Of a stretch of DNA of 64,000 nt, positions 41,002-52,361 are shown piece by piece; the stretch's first letter is position 1, and the number at the start of each line of letters is the position of its first letter. Under the pieces are notes generated by a model. It searched no databases and was not told the origin of the DNA. It saw nothing but the letters and a program-made list of their open reading frames with translations. The translations under genes and the position numbers were made by a program. Source of the stretch: Cordylochernes scorpioides (taxonomy: Eukaryota > Arthropoda > Arachnida > Pseudoscorpiones > Chernetidae); assembly GCA_030710605.1 (NCBI GenBank), contig CP092874.1, positions 71,762,555 to 71,826,554 of the forward strand, read 5' to 3'.

Positions 41002-41048
41002 GTAAGTCCTCCATTGCAACAGTACCATATGACTTGACTTGAAATCAG

Positions 41049-41176
41049 TTTTTTTTGCCTATCCCTAGTACACATGGTACAGGCCATGATGGTGGGTAGA
41101 AGTAGGCGACTGCTTTTACTGTAAGCGCACCATATGGCTACACATGGGAAAATCAGTTCGACTTTACACTTACAAA
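41049..41176 (-). mobile_element. SINE-A fragment, minus strand
   Basis: 'tgcctatccctagtacacat' through 'ttacacttacaaatg', the 3' part of SINE-A. Lies just after VPS8 exon 13. Confidence 0.6.
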
Positions 41177-41499
41177 TGATATCAGTATGAAAGTGTTGAG
41201 TAAAGTATTTAGTTTGGGGGCTGGTATAAATGTGTCAGGTGGAGTGTCAGTAATAAAACTGACCCCAACATAAGAGGAATTCTTCTTCTATTCTCAACCT
41301 TTCTTATTTATTTGGATTAGGTCTTATTGCCTTGTGTATATAATCTATAATCCAAATTGTGCCTTATCATTTAGAGATAGGTAAAAATTTTCATTTTTTC
41401 GGATATCCCCTATTGTTCAAATTCTCAGATAATATTTTGTCTCCAATAAAATTGTTAGGGGCCATGTCTATATAGAAATTTAAAAATTATATCCAAGGA

Positions 41500-41768
41500 T
41501 CTAAAGAGACTAGGGTCGCCTCTCCCATCAAAATAGATGTCAAAACCAGATGCCATCTATTGACCATCGCCACAAACTAGTGACCTCGGGGGCAGTGACA
41601 AAGCCACATCTCCAGCTTTGGCAAACTGAAAAGCGTCTACCTAGAGACCATGGTTTCAGGCTAATGGCCCTCAGTGATAGATGGCGTCGGGTTTTGACGT
41701 CTATTTTGATGGGAGAGGTGACCCTTGTCTCTTTAGATCAATATCCTCCTGGCAAAATTTCCATCTAT
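41500..41768. mobile_element. R-family element, ribozyme degraded
   Basis: 269 bp, flanked by 11-bp duplications ATATCCAAGGA (41489-41499 and 41769-41779). Same arms and same tail 'caatatcctcctggcaaaat' as 34983-35271. On the minus strand the palindrome ACCATGGT and GAAA survive (about 41650-41660) but the CTGACGA core and part of stem I are deleted. Confidence 0.8.
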
Positions 41769-41829
41769 ATATCCAAGGAGTTATCGCAATTTTTCTTGAT
41801 GTTTTTCACATAAAATCCTTTTCCCAGTA

Positions 41830-42180
41830 AAACTTCATTATGTATTTGTATCATTTATCAGGGTAGGTATCCTTATGGAAGTTTTAAAGAAATAGTTGAA
41901 CCACTGTATTACGTCCAACTAAGCCTGTACTATGGACCAACAACTGTGCTATGGCCCAACTATGTCCACCACCTCTATACTATATCCAAGTACTCCTAGC
42001 TACTGTATGGCCCAACCAAAGTATCTCACTAGATAGTTACCTTCTCCTTGCACGTCTGTTGGTAACTGGCATTCTTTGGTAGGATCGGGGCGGAGCAAGT
42101 CAACTGACGGCCAATCTCTTCCCAGACAACGGCTCTAGGGTTGTTTCTCTTCTCCCTGTGTAAATAGACACTTCTATTCA
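41830..42180. other. No feature recognised
   Basis: A run of short 'actatggcccaacta'-like repeats (about 41920-42020), otherwise unremarkable. Confidence 0.4.
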
Positions 42181-42204
42181 CCTCTGAAATTTCCTTATTT
42201 AGTT

Positions 42205-42650
42205 CTTAAATAAAATCTTTCTTTCTAACTCAGGGTTTGCTTCTAGTTGTACACATTTCTGTGTGGCTTTGTTACTTGGCTTTATCTTTCTACCTGATGA
42301 CAGATATTTCCTCCCTGTTTGTGGCCGGTATGATTTTTGTGTGTGAAATATGTCTTTAAAATCTTTCTTTCTAACTCAGGGTTTGCTTCTAGTTGTACAC
42401 ATTTCTGTGTGGCTTTGTTACTTGGCTTTATCTTTCTACCTGCTGACAGATTTTTTCTCCCTGTTTGTGGCCAGTATGATTTTTGTGCGTGAAATATGTC
42501 TTTAAAAGCTTTCTTTCTAACTCAGGGTTTGCTTCTAGTTGCACACATTTCTGTGTGACTTTGTTACTTGGCTCTATCTTTCTACCCTGCTGACAGATTT
42601 TTTCTCCCTGTTTGTGGCCAGTATGATTTTTGTGTGTGAAATATGTCATT
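42205..42650. repeat. About 148-bp tandem repeat, three units
   Basis: 'ctttctttctaactcagggt' starts at about 42217, 42362 and 42509. Each unit includes 'tgtgtggctttgttacttgg' and 'tgtttgtggcc'. Confidence 0.85.
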
Positions 42651-42869
42651 CAGTTAGCTATGCTTAATTAATCTTAAGGCTTGAGTCTAGTGAGTAAAGT
42701 TATGGCTTTATGTAAAATAAAAATTAATATCTTGTAAACATAAGGTAATAAGACTAAATCCAAATAAGTAAGTGTGTGACATTTCAATAACAACGGTGTT
42801 ACCGAAACCTCCAAATTTTACCTTATAATGCCTTGTGAAATGAATATTTTTATTTGTTTTTAAAACTTT

Positions 42870-43115
42870 TTTTAGATGGAACCAGATGAAAATCTGGTCA
42901 CCTGCGCCCCTCTAGTCTATAAAGAGGGAGCCAAAAGCTTCCCCATGTGCACTAGGTGCAAAACCGAAGAGGCCACTCCCCAACATATACTAAATTGTAT
43001 TGGAAAGGACAAAGGATCCCTGTACAGAGAACCAAGAAGAGTTCTTGAACTTCTTTATGAGTACAACCTCTAAGATCTTGTCTAATTTAGACTAATAAAA
43101 GGATAAGTAAAAAAA
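42870..43115 (+). pseudogene. LINE 3'-end relic, third lineage
   Basis: GAKSFPMCTRCKTEEATPQH, ILNCIG, LYREPRRVLELLYEYNL and stop, then 'ggataagtaaaaaaaaa' as the tail. Same C-x2-C...H...C arrangement. Open frame of 65 codons, no RT. Confidence 0.65.
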
Positions 43116-43349
43116 AAAAAAAACCTTTTTTTATTTTAAATCTTATTTTTTCCTATTGAATTAATTTAGCCTAAGGCCTCTAAGGAAGCTAAGTCACTTT
43201 AATTACAATGGACCTAAAACTTTAAACCAAAATTGGCTGGTCTAGGTTTGTAACCTGACTGCAATTCTACCCCCTAATTCTATCCTTTGGTTGATAAAAA
43301 GGACCATCATGGTAAACATTGAGTTCTGCCTTGATTCATTTTCATGATA

Positions 43350-43757
43350 AAGCACAATTTGGATTATAGATTATAATACAAAAAAATAAGACCTAATCCA
43401 AATAATTTAATAGTGTGTGACATTTCGGCAACAGCATTGTCACCATCATCAGACAAAAGGATAAATGTGAAAAAAATATAACAGCAAATTTTTAAATAGT
43501 ACTGTTATCAAGTGTTTAAACAAGGTAACAAATAAGGAAAAATAGTTTTTTTAAGACAACTTTAATTCTAAGAAGAATATTTCAAGTTGTCTTGAAAAAC
43601 TATTTTTCCTTATCTGTTATCTAGTTTAAACACTTGATAACAGTACTATTTAAGAACTTTCTGTGATATTTTTTTCTCATTTATTCTTTTGTCTGATGAT
43701 GGTGACAATGCTGTTGCCAAAACGTCACACGCTATTAAATTATCTGTAAAACGACAC
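43350..43757. mobile_element. P-family element (large), split by SINE-B dimer
   Basis: Starts 'aaagcacaatttggattata' and its end 'gggtcttattttcttgga' lies after the SINE-B dimer at about 44285. Arms carry CTGATGA cores, with GAAATGTC (left, minus) and AAAACGTC (right, G12 lost). Confidence 0.65.
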
Positions 43758-44269
43758 TTGAAGTTACACCGCATGAGTTTCTTTTAAACGAAAAATCAAA
43801 ATTTTATTTCAAGGTGAAATATCAACTATTTCTATCCTTTTTGGATGAGGTATGAAAGGGTGAATTATGAAGAGTAATGACGAACGGAAAAATAAAAGTG
43901 TCCAGGGATGGGAATCGAACCCACAACGTTCCGCTTACCGGGGAGATGCCATGTCCACTAGGCTACCCTGGACGTATTTTTCCGTTCGTAAATGATACAT
44001 AAAGTAACTTTAAAATACAATATAATACACTGCGGCTTGTGATTGCAAAACGACACTTGAAGTTACACCGCATGAGTTTCTTTTAAACGAAAAATCAAAA
44101 TTTTATTTCAAGGTGAAATATCAACTATTTCTATCCTTTTTGGATGAGGTATGAAAGGGTGAATTATGAAAAGTAATGACGAACGGAAAAATAAAAGTGT
44201 CCAGGGATGGGAATCGAACCCACAACGTTCCGTTTACCGGGCAGATGCCATGTCCACTAGGCTAAATTA
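43758..44269 (-). mobile_element. SINE-B tandem dimer
   Basis: Two SINE-B units in the same (minus) orientation, flanked by a 12-bp duplication TAAATTATCTGT (43746-43757 region and 44264-44275 region). Each unit: tRNA-Thr-like head, body ('cacttttatttttccgttc', 'catcctttcatacctc' type) and tail 'acttcaagtgtcgttttgc'. A linker 'cacaagccgcagtgtattat' joins them. Confidence 0.75.
43909..43982 (-). other. tRNA-Thr-like SINE-B head
   Basis: Minus strand: acceptor GTCCAGG/CCTGGAC, D arm 'gtagcctagtggacatggc', T arm 'gtgggttcgattcccat'. The copy at 59562-59635 has an anticodon loop CTGGTAA, i.e. anticodon GGT (Thr). Acts as the pol III promoter of the SINE, not as a working tRNA. Confidence 0.6.
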
Positions 44270-44624
44270 TCTGTGTTGGGTCTTATTTTCTTGGATTCAT
44301 TTTTCAGTTATGATAGATAATTGAACTTTACCTGTACTTGTCCAACCTCACCAAATATCTTTATTTACCGGGGCTGCTAACCAGAATGGATGATTTTTGA
44401 GCCCCAATGGACGCATAAAGCGGAATATATACAAAGCACTATATACATTGCACTGTTGGAGGGGCCTGGGGATGGGTGGCCAGGGGATTATCGCCAGGTG
44501 AGGCCAGGAGAGCCGGGATGTAGAGGAGGATCAGGGGGGCAAGGTGGTGATCCGCGGAGATCAGGGGGAGGCAGAGACAAAAACCTCATCAGTGAATGCA
44601 ATTTTCCAAACAGGGTTCTAACAC

Positions 44625-44735
44625 TTTTAAGTGTAAAGTCAAATTGTTCACTACACACAGGTGGTATACTTGCAGTATAAACAGTTTCTATTCACCTTAT
44701 TATCATGGCCTGTAAAATGTGTATATTTGGAAAAA
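44625..44735 (+). mobile_element. Degenerate SINE-A fragment
   Basis: 'aagtgtaaagtcaaattgtt', 'cacaggtggtatacttgcag' and 'ttatcatggcctgta' match the SINE-A 3' half with many substitutions, so it is an old copy. Confidence 0.5.
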
Positions 44736-44949
44736 TAGTGGTTAACTGATGGCATACTTTTCTGTGGATGTTGATGCTTCATCCAGAATTTTTGGCAACA
44801 TCTCAAATATCATCTTACCACACTCCCTGTTGTTGAAAGTTGTAACAAATTCCTAGTCAAGTTCCACAATTGATGAACCATGCCCTCCCATTTCAATTTT
44901 ATCTTTGCAGGTCTATAGAAATAATTATATTGAAAAGTTATGTTAATAA

Positions 44950-45200
44950 TGATAAGGCACAATTTGGATTATAGATTATAAACACAAGGTAATAAGACCA
45001 AATCCAAATAAATAATTAGTGTGTGAGATTTCAGTAACAACGTTATTACCATCTTCAGACAAAAGTACTGAATGTCTGAAACATGTACTGAAGTACTGAA
45101 AGTACTTTTGTCTGAAGATGGTAACAATGCTGTTACTGATACGTCACATACTAATTATTTATTTGGATTTGTTCTTATTACCTTGTGTTTATAATGTTAA
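44950..45200. mobile_element. P-family fold-back element
   Basis: 'aaggcacaatttggattata' start, 'gttcttattaccttgtg' end. Right arm CTGAAGA present; GAAA reads TGATA, so it is damaged. Confidence 0.6.
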
Positions 45201-45301
45201 TAATGTGTAAACTTTTTTAAATTTATGTTATGCTATGTTTACATTCATGCTTTTTTTTTCCCTTTTCAAGTTCAAGATATAGAATTGTTAACTCTAAATG
45301 A

Positions 45302-45512
45302 TAGGCACAATTTGGATTATAGGATATAAACACAAGGTAATCAGACCAAATCCAATAAATAAATAGTGTGTGACGTTTCAGCGTTGTTATCATCTTCAGA
45401 CAAAAAAAAATTCTCATTCAGTACTTTTGTCTGAAGATGGTAACAACGCTGTTACTGAAATGTCACACACTATTTATTTATTTGGATTTGGTCTTATTAC
45501 CTTGTGTTTGCA
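45302..45512. mobile_element. P-family fold-back element
   Basis: Start 'aggcacaatttggattatag', end 'ggtcttattaccttgtg'. The right arm (+, about 45432-45472) keeps CTGAAGA, stem II (last pair weakened) and GAAATGTC. Confidence 0.65.
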
Positions 45513-45747
45513 AACTCTAAAATTTAATGATTATTTTCAAAGCTTCTATATGAAGAGTACTCTTTGGCCCTCTCAAACTTCTCAATCAGAATTGAAGGTT
45601 CTTTAAGTAGAAGTGATATAAACCAGGACAGATTGCCTTGAACTTGTATAAAATTAGGCAACTTCAGTCCAAACCTGTACCTGGTATGAGAGGAACTCAC
45701 GAAAATGTTTGTTTTTACTACATGTTTACTTAGTTTAGGTGTGATTT

Positions 45748-45899
45748 GGGAACCTATGGACATAAGCTTATAGGTCTGAAGAGATGCATACATATAATTA
45801 CAAGCAAATGCATCAAACAATTGCAGAAGAGCATTACTCAATGCATTCCTCTTGTAATTATAAATATACACATCTGCAGACATATGTCCATAGGTTCCC
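45748..45899. repeat. Inverted-repeat element next to minisatellite
   Basis: Arms GGGAACCTATGGACATAAG and 'catatgtccataggttccc' with further pairing inward ('aattacaag' / 'cttgtaatt'). Confidence 0.65.
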
Positions 45900-45923
45900 T
45901 AAATGCCCCTAAGCTATACCTTC

Positions 45924-48424
45924 CATAGTAACTGCATGGTGTATTTAAGAGAAAAATAATCCAATAATAGAATCCATAGTAACTGCATGGTGTATTTAAG
46001 AGAAAATAATCCAATAATAGAATCCATAGTAAGTGCATGGTGTATTTAAGAGAAAAATAATCCAATAATAGAATCCATAGTAACTGCATGGTGTATTTAA
46101 GAGAGAAAAATAATCCAATAATAGAATCCATAGTAACTACATGGTGTATTTAAGAGAAAAATAATCCAATAATAGAATCCATAGTAACTGCATGGTGTAT
46201 TCAAGAGAAAAATAATCCAATAATAGAATCTATAGTAACTGCATGGTGTATTTAAAAGAAAAATAATCCAATAATAGAATCCATAGTAACTGCATGGTGT
46301 ATTTAAGAGAAAAATAATTTAATAATAGAATCCATAGTAACTGCATGGTGTATTTAAGAGAAAATAATCCAATAATAGAATCCATAGTAACTGCATGGTG
46401 TATTTAAGAGAGAAAAATAATCCAATAATAGAATCCATAGTAACTGCATGGTGTATTTAAGAGAAAAATAATCCAATAATAGAATCCATAGTAACTGCAT
46501 GGTGTATTTAAGAGAAAAATAATTTAATAATAGAATCCATAGTAACTGGATGGTGTATTTAAGAGAAAAATAATTTAATAATAGAATCCATAGTAACTGC
46601 ATGGTGTATTTAAGAGAAAAATAATCCAATTATAGAATCCATAGTAACTGCATGGTGTATTTAAGAGAAAAATAATCCAATTATAGAATCCATAGTAACT
46701 GCATGGTGTATTCAAGAGAAAAATAATCCAATAATAGAATCCATAGTAACTGCATGGTGTATTTAAGAGAAAAATAATCCAATTATAGAATCCATAGTAA
46801 CTGCATGGTGTATTTAAGAGAAAAATAATCCAATAATAGAATCCATAGTAACTGCATGGTGTATTTAAGAGAAAAATAATTTAATAATAGAATCCATAGT
46901 AACTGCATGGTGTATTTAAGAGAGAAAAATAATCCAAAAATAGAATCCATAGTAACTGCATGGTGTATTCAAGAGAAAAATAATCCAATTATAGAATCCA
47001 TAGTAACTGCATGGTGTATTCAAGAGAAAAATAATCCAATTATAGAATCCATAGTAACTGCATGGTGTATTTAAGAGAAAAATAATCCAATAATAGAATC
47101 CATAGTAACTGCATGGTGTATTTAAGAGAAAAATAATTTAATAATAGAATCCATAGTAACTGCATGGTGTATTTAAGAGAAAAATAATCCAATAATAGAA
47201 TCCATAGTAACTGCATGGTGTATTTAAGAGAAAAATAATCCAATAATAGAATCCATAGTAACTGCATGGTGTATTTAAGAGAAAAATAATCCAATAATAG
47301 AATCCATAGTAACTGCATGGTGTATTTAAGAGAAAAATAATCCAATAATAGAATCCATAGTAACTGCATGGTGTATTTAAGAGAGAAAAATAATCCAATA
47401 ATAGAATCCATAGTAACTGCATGGTGTATTTAAGAGAGAAAAATAATCCAATAATAGAATCCATAGTAACTGCATGGTGTATTTAAGAGAAAAATAATCC
47501 AATAATAGAATCCATAGTAACTGCATGGTGTATTTAAGAGAAAAATAATCAATAATAGAATCCATAGTAACTGCATGGTGTATTTAAGAGAAAAATAATC
47601 CAATAATAAAATCCATAGGAACTGCATGGTGTATTAATGAGAAAAATAATCCAATAATAAAATCCATAGTAACTGCATGGTGTATTTAAGAGAAAAATAA
47701 TCCAATAATAGAATCCATAGTAACTGCATGGTGTATTTAAGAGAGAAAAATAATCCAATAATAAAATCCATAGTAACTGCATGGTGTATTTAAGAGAAAA
47801 ATAATCCAATAATAGAATCCATAGTAACTGCATGGTGTATTTAAGAGAAAAATAATCCAATAATAGAATCCATAGTAACTGCATGGTGTATTAATGAGAA
47901 AAATAATCCAATAATAAAATCCATAGTAACTGCATGGTGTATTTAAGAGAAAAATAATCCAATAATAGAATCCATAGTAACTGCATGGTGTATTAATGAG
48001 AAAAATAATCCAATAATAGAATCCATAGTAACTGCATGGTGTATTTAAGAGAGAAAAATAATCCAATAATAAAATCCATAGTAACTGCATGGTGTATTTA
48101 AGAGAAAAATAATCCAATAATAGAATCCATAGTAACTACATGGTGTATTTAAGAGAAAAATAATCCAATAATAGAATCCATTGTAACTGCATGGTGTATT
48201 AATGAGAAAAATAATCCAATAATAAAATCCATAGTAACTGCATGGTGTATTTAAGAGAAAAATAATTTAATAATAGAATCCATAGTAACTGCATGGTGTA
48301 TTTAAGAGAGAAAAATAATCCAATAATAGAATCCATAGTAACTGCATGGTGTATTTAAGAGAAAAATAATCCAATTATAGAATCCATAGTAACTGCATGG
48401 TGTATTAAGAGAAAAATAATTTAT
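45924..48424. repeat. 51-bp minisatellite, about 49 units
   Basis: Unit 'ccatagtaactgcatggtgt' + 'atttaagagaaaaataatcc' + 'aataatagaat', 51 bp (17 codons). Variants (ttaataatag, ccaattatag, attaatgag and a 2-bp 'ag' insertion making 53 bp) recur in blocks, indicating higher-order duplication. The long minus-strand open frames (YFSLKYTMQLLWILLLD repeats) arise only because 51 is divisible by three. They switch frame at each 53-bp unit. Confidence 0.95.
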
Positions 48425-48543
48425 TAATATCATTGCAGTAAAGTCTGTGTGTGTGTAGAGATAATATTTAATAAAAAAATATCACAAGAAACACATTGCC
48501 AAAAAAATCCCAAATTTAAAAAGCAGATTATATAATATAAATA

Positions 48544-49577
48544 CAGTAAAACCCCTCTATAGTGAACCCCCAATGGGACAGAGCTTTTGGTTCACTATAG
48601 CCACGGTTTGGCCATTTTTTAAAACTTTTCTAAATTTTTAGACCGTATAATTAAAAAACAGCCATACAAACAGGAAAAGGCAGACACTTAATAATGGTCA
48701 CTTTGTTTTAATTCCCTAAATTGACCTATTTCTTTACAGTAATGCTGAATATCAAAAGAAGTCATTTGATAATAGGTTCTTATCATTAGCATACATGTTT
48801 ATATATAAACCTATGTATTATTTAAAAATTAGGCCAAATCCCCTAGGCAAAACACTATTAATTATATATTTAAAAGGTATAAGAGTATTTTAGAATACTT
48901 TCTCAAATAATATAATACTATATTTATTTGAAAAAATGCCTCTAATACCTTGTTGTTTGAAAGTGAAAAGTGAAATTTGAAAATCAGAATTGTCTAAAAA
49001 TATCGTTATTTCCATCAAAGGAAAAGAGCTCCGTGTATTCTGAATCAATTGAGGATGAATCAAAAGTATCCAATTCAGAAAAATCGGACGCGAAACATGT
49101 TGATACGATAGCGCGATCGGTAAAATTGCGAATAAAAAACGCCAATTTACAAACACAAAATCGGTGGTAAAACGGCCGGCCAGGGGGAATATTCCGAACC
49201 CTGAATGAGTCATATACCTAACAATAATTCTATTCTAAAAATAGAACTGTAGTAGTAGTTTTTGAGAATTTATAAGTCGATTTGTTTGTGGCTCATGGAG
49301 ACACGGGGAACTTGGGGAACTGTTTTTTTTTTTGCTTCTTTCAATTCCAGTTTCCACATATTCTTCTGAAGTGTATATTAAATTTTGTTTTTAACCGTTA
49401 TACAAACCATTTCTGGCTTTAAAATTATTTGGAATTATTTTTTTAGCCTAGGTTAAACTTGATATAGAACGCTTCTAAAAGGGCATGCTGCCACTGTTTT
49501 TTTTTTTAGAACACCATTCTTTGTTTCTTTTCTTTAATTTGAAAGCCATTTGTATTTCTCTTCTATTTCGAAATGTC
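48544..49577. mobile_element. Tigger-like element, left part, running to the gap
   Basis: TA-CAGTAAAACCCCTCTATAG, then the family's 'gtgaacccccaatgggac'. A frame at 48970-49170 (SVYSESIEDESKVSNSEKSD) has protein-like composition but is not recognised. The right end is lost in the N gap. Confidence 0.5.
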
Positions 49578-49677
49578 NNNNNNNNNNNNNNNNNNNNNNN
49601 NNNNNNNNNNNNNNNNNNNNNNNNNNNNNNNNNNNNNNNNNNNNNNNNNNNNNNNNNNNNNNNNNNNNNNNNNNNNN
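49578..49677. other. Assembly gap (100 N)
   Basis: 100 N. It removes the 5' LTR, gag and protease of the gypsy element that starts on its right. Confidence 0.98.
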
Positions 49678-50543
49678 ACAACAGAATGATTCAAACAAAT
49701 GGCCTTCGATTGGCAAGAAGTTTGCTTACTGTCACGGATAGGAAAACTCATATCTGGATAACGAACCCTTATCCTCGACCTTTAAAAATCATGAAAGACC
49801 AAACATTGGCTTATGGAAGCCTTCCTGTAGAGGTAAAGTTCATAGAGAAGTTAGAGCAAATTAATAATGACGAAATCCAATTTCAGATAAACAAAAATCT
49901 ATCACCTAAAGAACAAGAGGATTTGAAACAAATTTTGATTAAGTATGCTGATTTGTTTTCGCCGAGGTTAGGCAGGACCAATTTGGCAAAACACCGGATC
50001 GATACAGAAGATGCAAAACCGATAAAGCACAAGCCATATAGGGTGAACCCCAAAGAACGGGACATTATAAAAGATCAAATTGATGAAATGCTCAAAGAAG
50101 GCATAATTAGACCATCTTCAAGTCCCTGGTCTTTCCCTGTAATACTGGTCAAGAAGAGAGATGGTAAGTTCAGATTTTGTGTAGACTATAGAAAATTGAA
50201 TGAGGTAAAAGTAAAGGATGTTTATCCAATCCCAAGAATTGATGACGTAATGGATACTCTCCAAGGATCGAAGTACTTCTCAGCAATAGACCTTAGATCG
50301 GGATATTGGCAAGTCGAAATTGAAGAGAAAGACAAGGAGAAGACAGCTTTCACTACCACCCACGGTTTATATGAATTCAACGGCATGCCCTTTGGACTAT
50401 GCAACGCCCCTGCTACTTTCGAGAGGAATATGGACAATGTGCTTAGATATCTAAGATGGCAGATTTGCCTTTGTTATCTGGACGACGTTATTATATACAG
50501 CTCAGACTTTCCAACCCACCTTAAAGACTTGAAGCTGTCTTAA
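49678..50543 (+). pseudogene. Gypsy reverse transcriptase
   Basis: Order of motifs: HRIDTEDAKPIKHKPYRVNP, LKEGIIRPSSSPWSFPVILV, DGKFRFCVDYRKLNEV, YFSAIDLRSGYWQVEI (first catalytic Asp), FGLCNAPATFERNMD and CYLDDVIIYS (YxDD). All three catalytic Asp are present. The frame ends in a stop at 50541 where the family continues with the ESNLKLNDKKC segment in another frame. Confidence 0.9.
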
Positions 50544-50564
50544 AATGTTTTTAGTGAATCTAAT

Positions 50565-51350
50565 TTGAAACTGAACGACAAGAAATGCAGATTTGCTTTT
50601 GAAGAACTTGAGATCCTTGGTCATATAACCAACCAACAGGGTATAAAACCGGCCGAATATAATATCAAAGCCGTTAGGGATTTTCCTCAGCCAAAGAATG
50701 TCAAAGAAGTACAATCATTCCTAGGAATGTGTTCCTATTATAGAAAATTCATTAAAGATTTCTCATTAATTGCTGACCCATTGACAGGACTCATCAGGAA
50801 AAATGCGCAATTTACCTGGACAGAAAATCAAGAGGAAGCATTTCAAAACCTTAAAAAAGCTCTGATAAATCCGCCAATTTTAGGTCACTTTGATCCAAAT
50901 GCAGCCACCTACATTCACACAGACGCCTCTAACATCGGCTTAGGTGCAACACTGGTCCAAATTATCTGTGGGGAAGAGAAGGTGATATCATATTTGAGTC
51001 GAACTCTAAGTAAATCTGAGCAAAATTACTCAACCACCGAAAAGGAATGTTTGGCTGTGGTGTGGGCGATATCAAAATTACGACCCTACCTATATGGAAG
51101 ACACTTCAAGATAATTACAGACCATCACGCATTGTGCTGGCTGAAAAATCTTAAAGATCCAACAGGTAGACTTGCAAGGTGGGCACTGAAAATTCAGGAA
51201 TACGATTTTGACATAATACACAAATCGGGTAAAAAACATATGGATGCTGATGGCTTATCTAGAGGACCCCTACCTGAAACGGATTGGGTCGAAGATTATG
51301 AACGACTATTTTTGAATCAGATAATAAATGAAGAGGATGAATTCATATAA
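50565..51350 (+). pseudogene. Gypsy RT thumb and RNase H
   Basis: KLNDKKCRFAFEELEILGHI, then FLGMCSYYRKFIKDFS, and RNase H with YIHTDASNIGLGATL (D), YSTTEKECLAVVWAI (E) and ITDHHALCWL (D). Catalytic residues intact. Stop at 51348 before the integrase frame. Confidence 0.9.
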
Positions 51351-51458
51351 AATGTTAAGAAAAGCCTTAAAGGAAGCAAACGAGCAATCACACAGAATTT
51401 TAAAGAGGAAAATGGATGTCTATATAAGAAGAACCCAAACCCTGAAGGCAGAGCATGG

Positions 51459-52361
51459 TTGCTGGTAGTGCCGAAGAAGAGAAGGAAAGAAATCATGAGT
51501 GAATTCCACAACCATATGCTGAATGGCCATCTAGGCGTCGCCAGAACCACATACCGTTTGAAGAATAAATATCATTGGCCTTCCATGCTGAAAGATGTTT
51601 CCGAATTTGTAAAGACGTGCCATCTTTGCCAAAGTCGGAAAGGTTCAAATCAGTCGCCCTCTGGACTTTTGCAACCCATTCCCCGAGCTTACTACCCTTT
51701 TGAAAGAATCGGGATTGACTTTGTTGGTCCCTTGCCATCAACGAAAAGAAGAAGGAAGTGGATAATTGTGTTGACTGATTATTATACCAGGTACGCTGAA
51801 ACAAAGGCAGTATCAGAAGCAACAGTGAAAGAAGTCTCTACATTTTTAATCGAACAAATTTTTTTACGTCACGGGGCCCCAAGGTTTCTTATTAGTGACA
51901 GAGGTTCACAGTTCACTAGCAATTTGATGAAGGAGGTTATGAAAATGTGCAAAGTTAAACACTGCTTCACGACGAGCTACCATCCCCAGACTAACGGACT
52001 AACGGAACGGCTAAATAGAACTCTAATCAACATGATAAGCATGTATGTAAATACAGACCAGAAGAACTGGGACGAAATCCTCCCTTTCGTCACCCACGCG
52101 TACAATACCACGATTCAAGAAACCACAGGCTACTCTCCATTTTTCCTGTTATTTGGGAGGGAACCCATGTCCCTCTTAGACGACGATAATATCCCAATTG
52201 ACAGTAACATGAACGATTATGACGAATATATAGAAAATTACTTAGATAAAATAGCAAGGACGAGACAGGTAGTCATTAACAACACAGAGAAGACTCAGGA
52301 AAGAATGAAAAGAAACTATGACAAAAACACAACGAGAGAATCTATGAACCAGGACATTTAG
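51459..52361 (+). pseudogene. Gypsy integrase core
   Basis: HHCC zinc domain (NHMLNGHLGVARTTY ... TCHLCQSRKG). Core DDE: IGIDFVGPLP (D), LISDRGSQFTS (D), GLTERLNRTLINM (E). 300 codons open. Confidence 0.9.

Noticed and set aside
43909-43982. tRNA-Thr gene
   Set aside because: It is the head of the repeated SINE-B, has an altered anticodon loop (CCGGTAA) and lacks a T-run terminator after the acceptor.
45838-48117. Minus-strand frames of up to 126 codons with LLWILLLDYFSLKYTMQ repeats as membrane proteins
   Set aside because: Pure minisatellite translation; frames switch at 53-bp units and have no start or stop context.
45924-48424. CRISPR-like array (regular repeats)
   Set aside because: Units are contiguous without spacers and the genome is eukaryotic.
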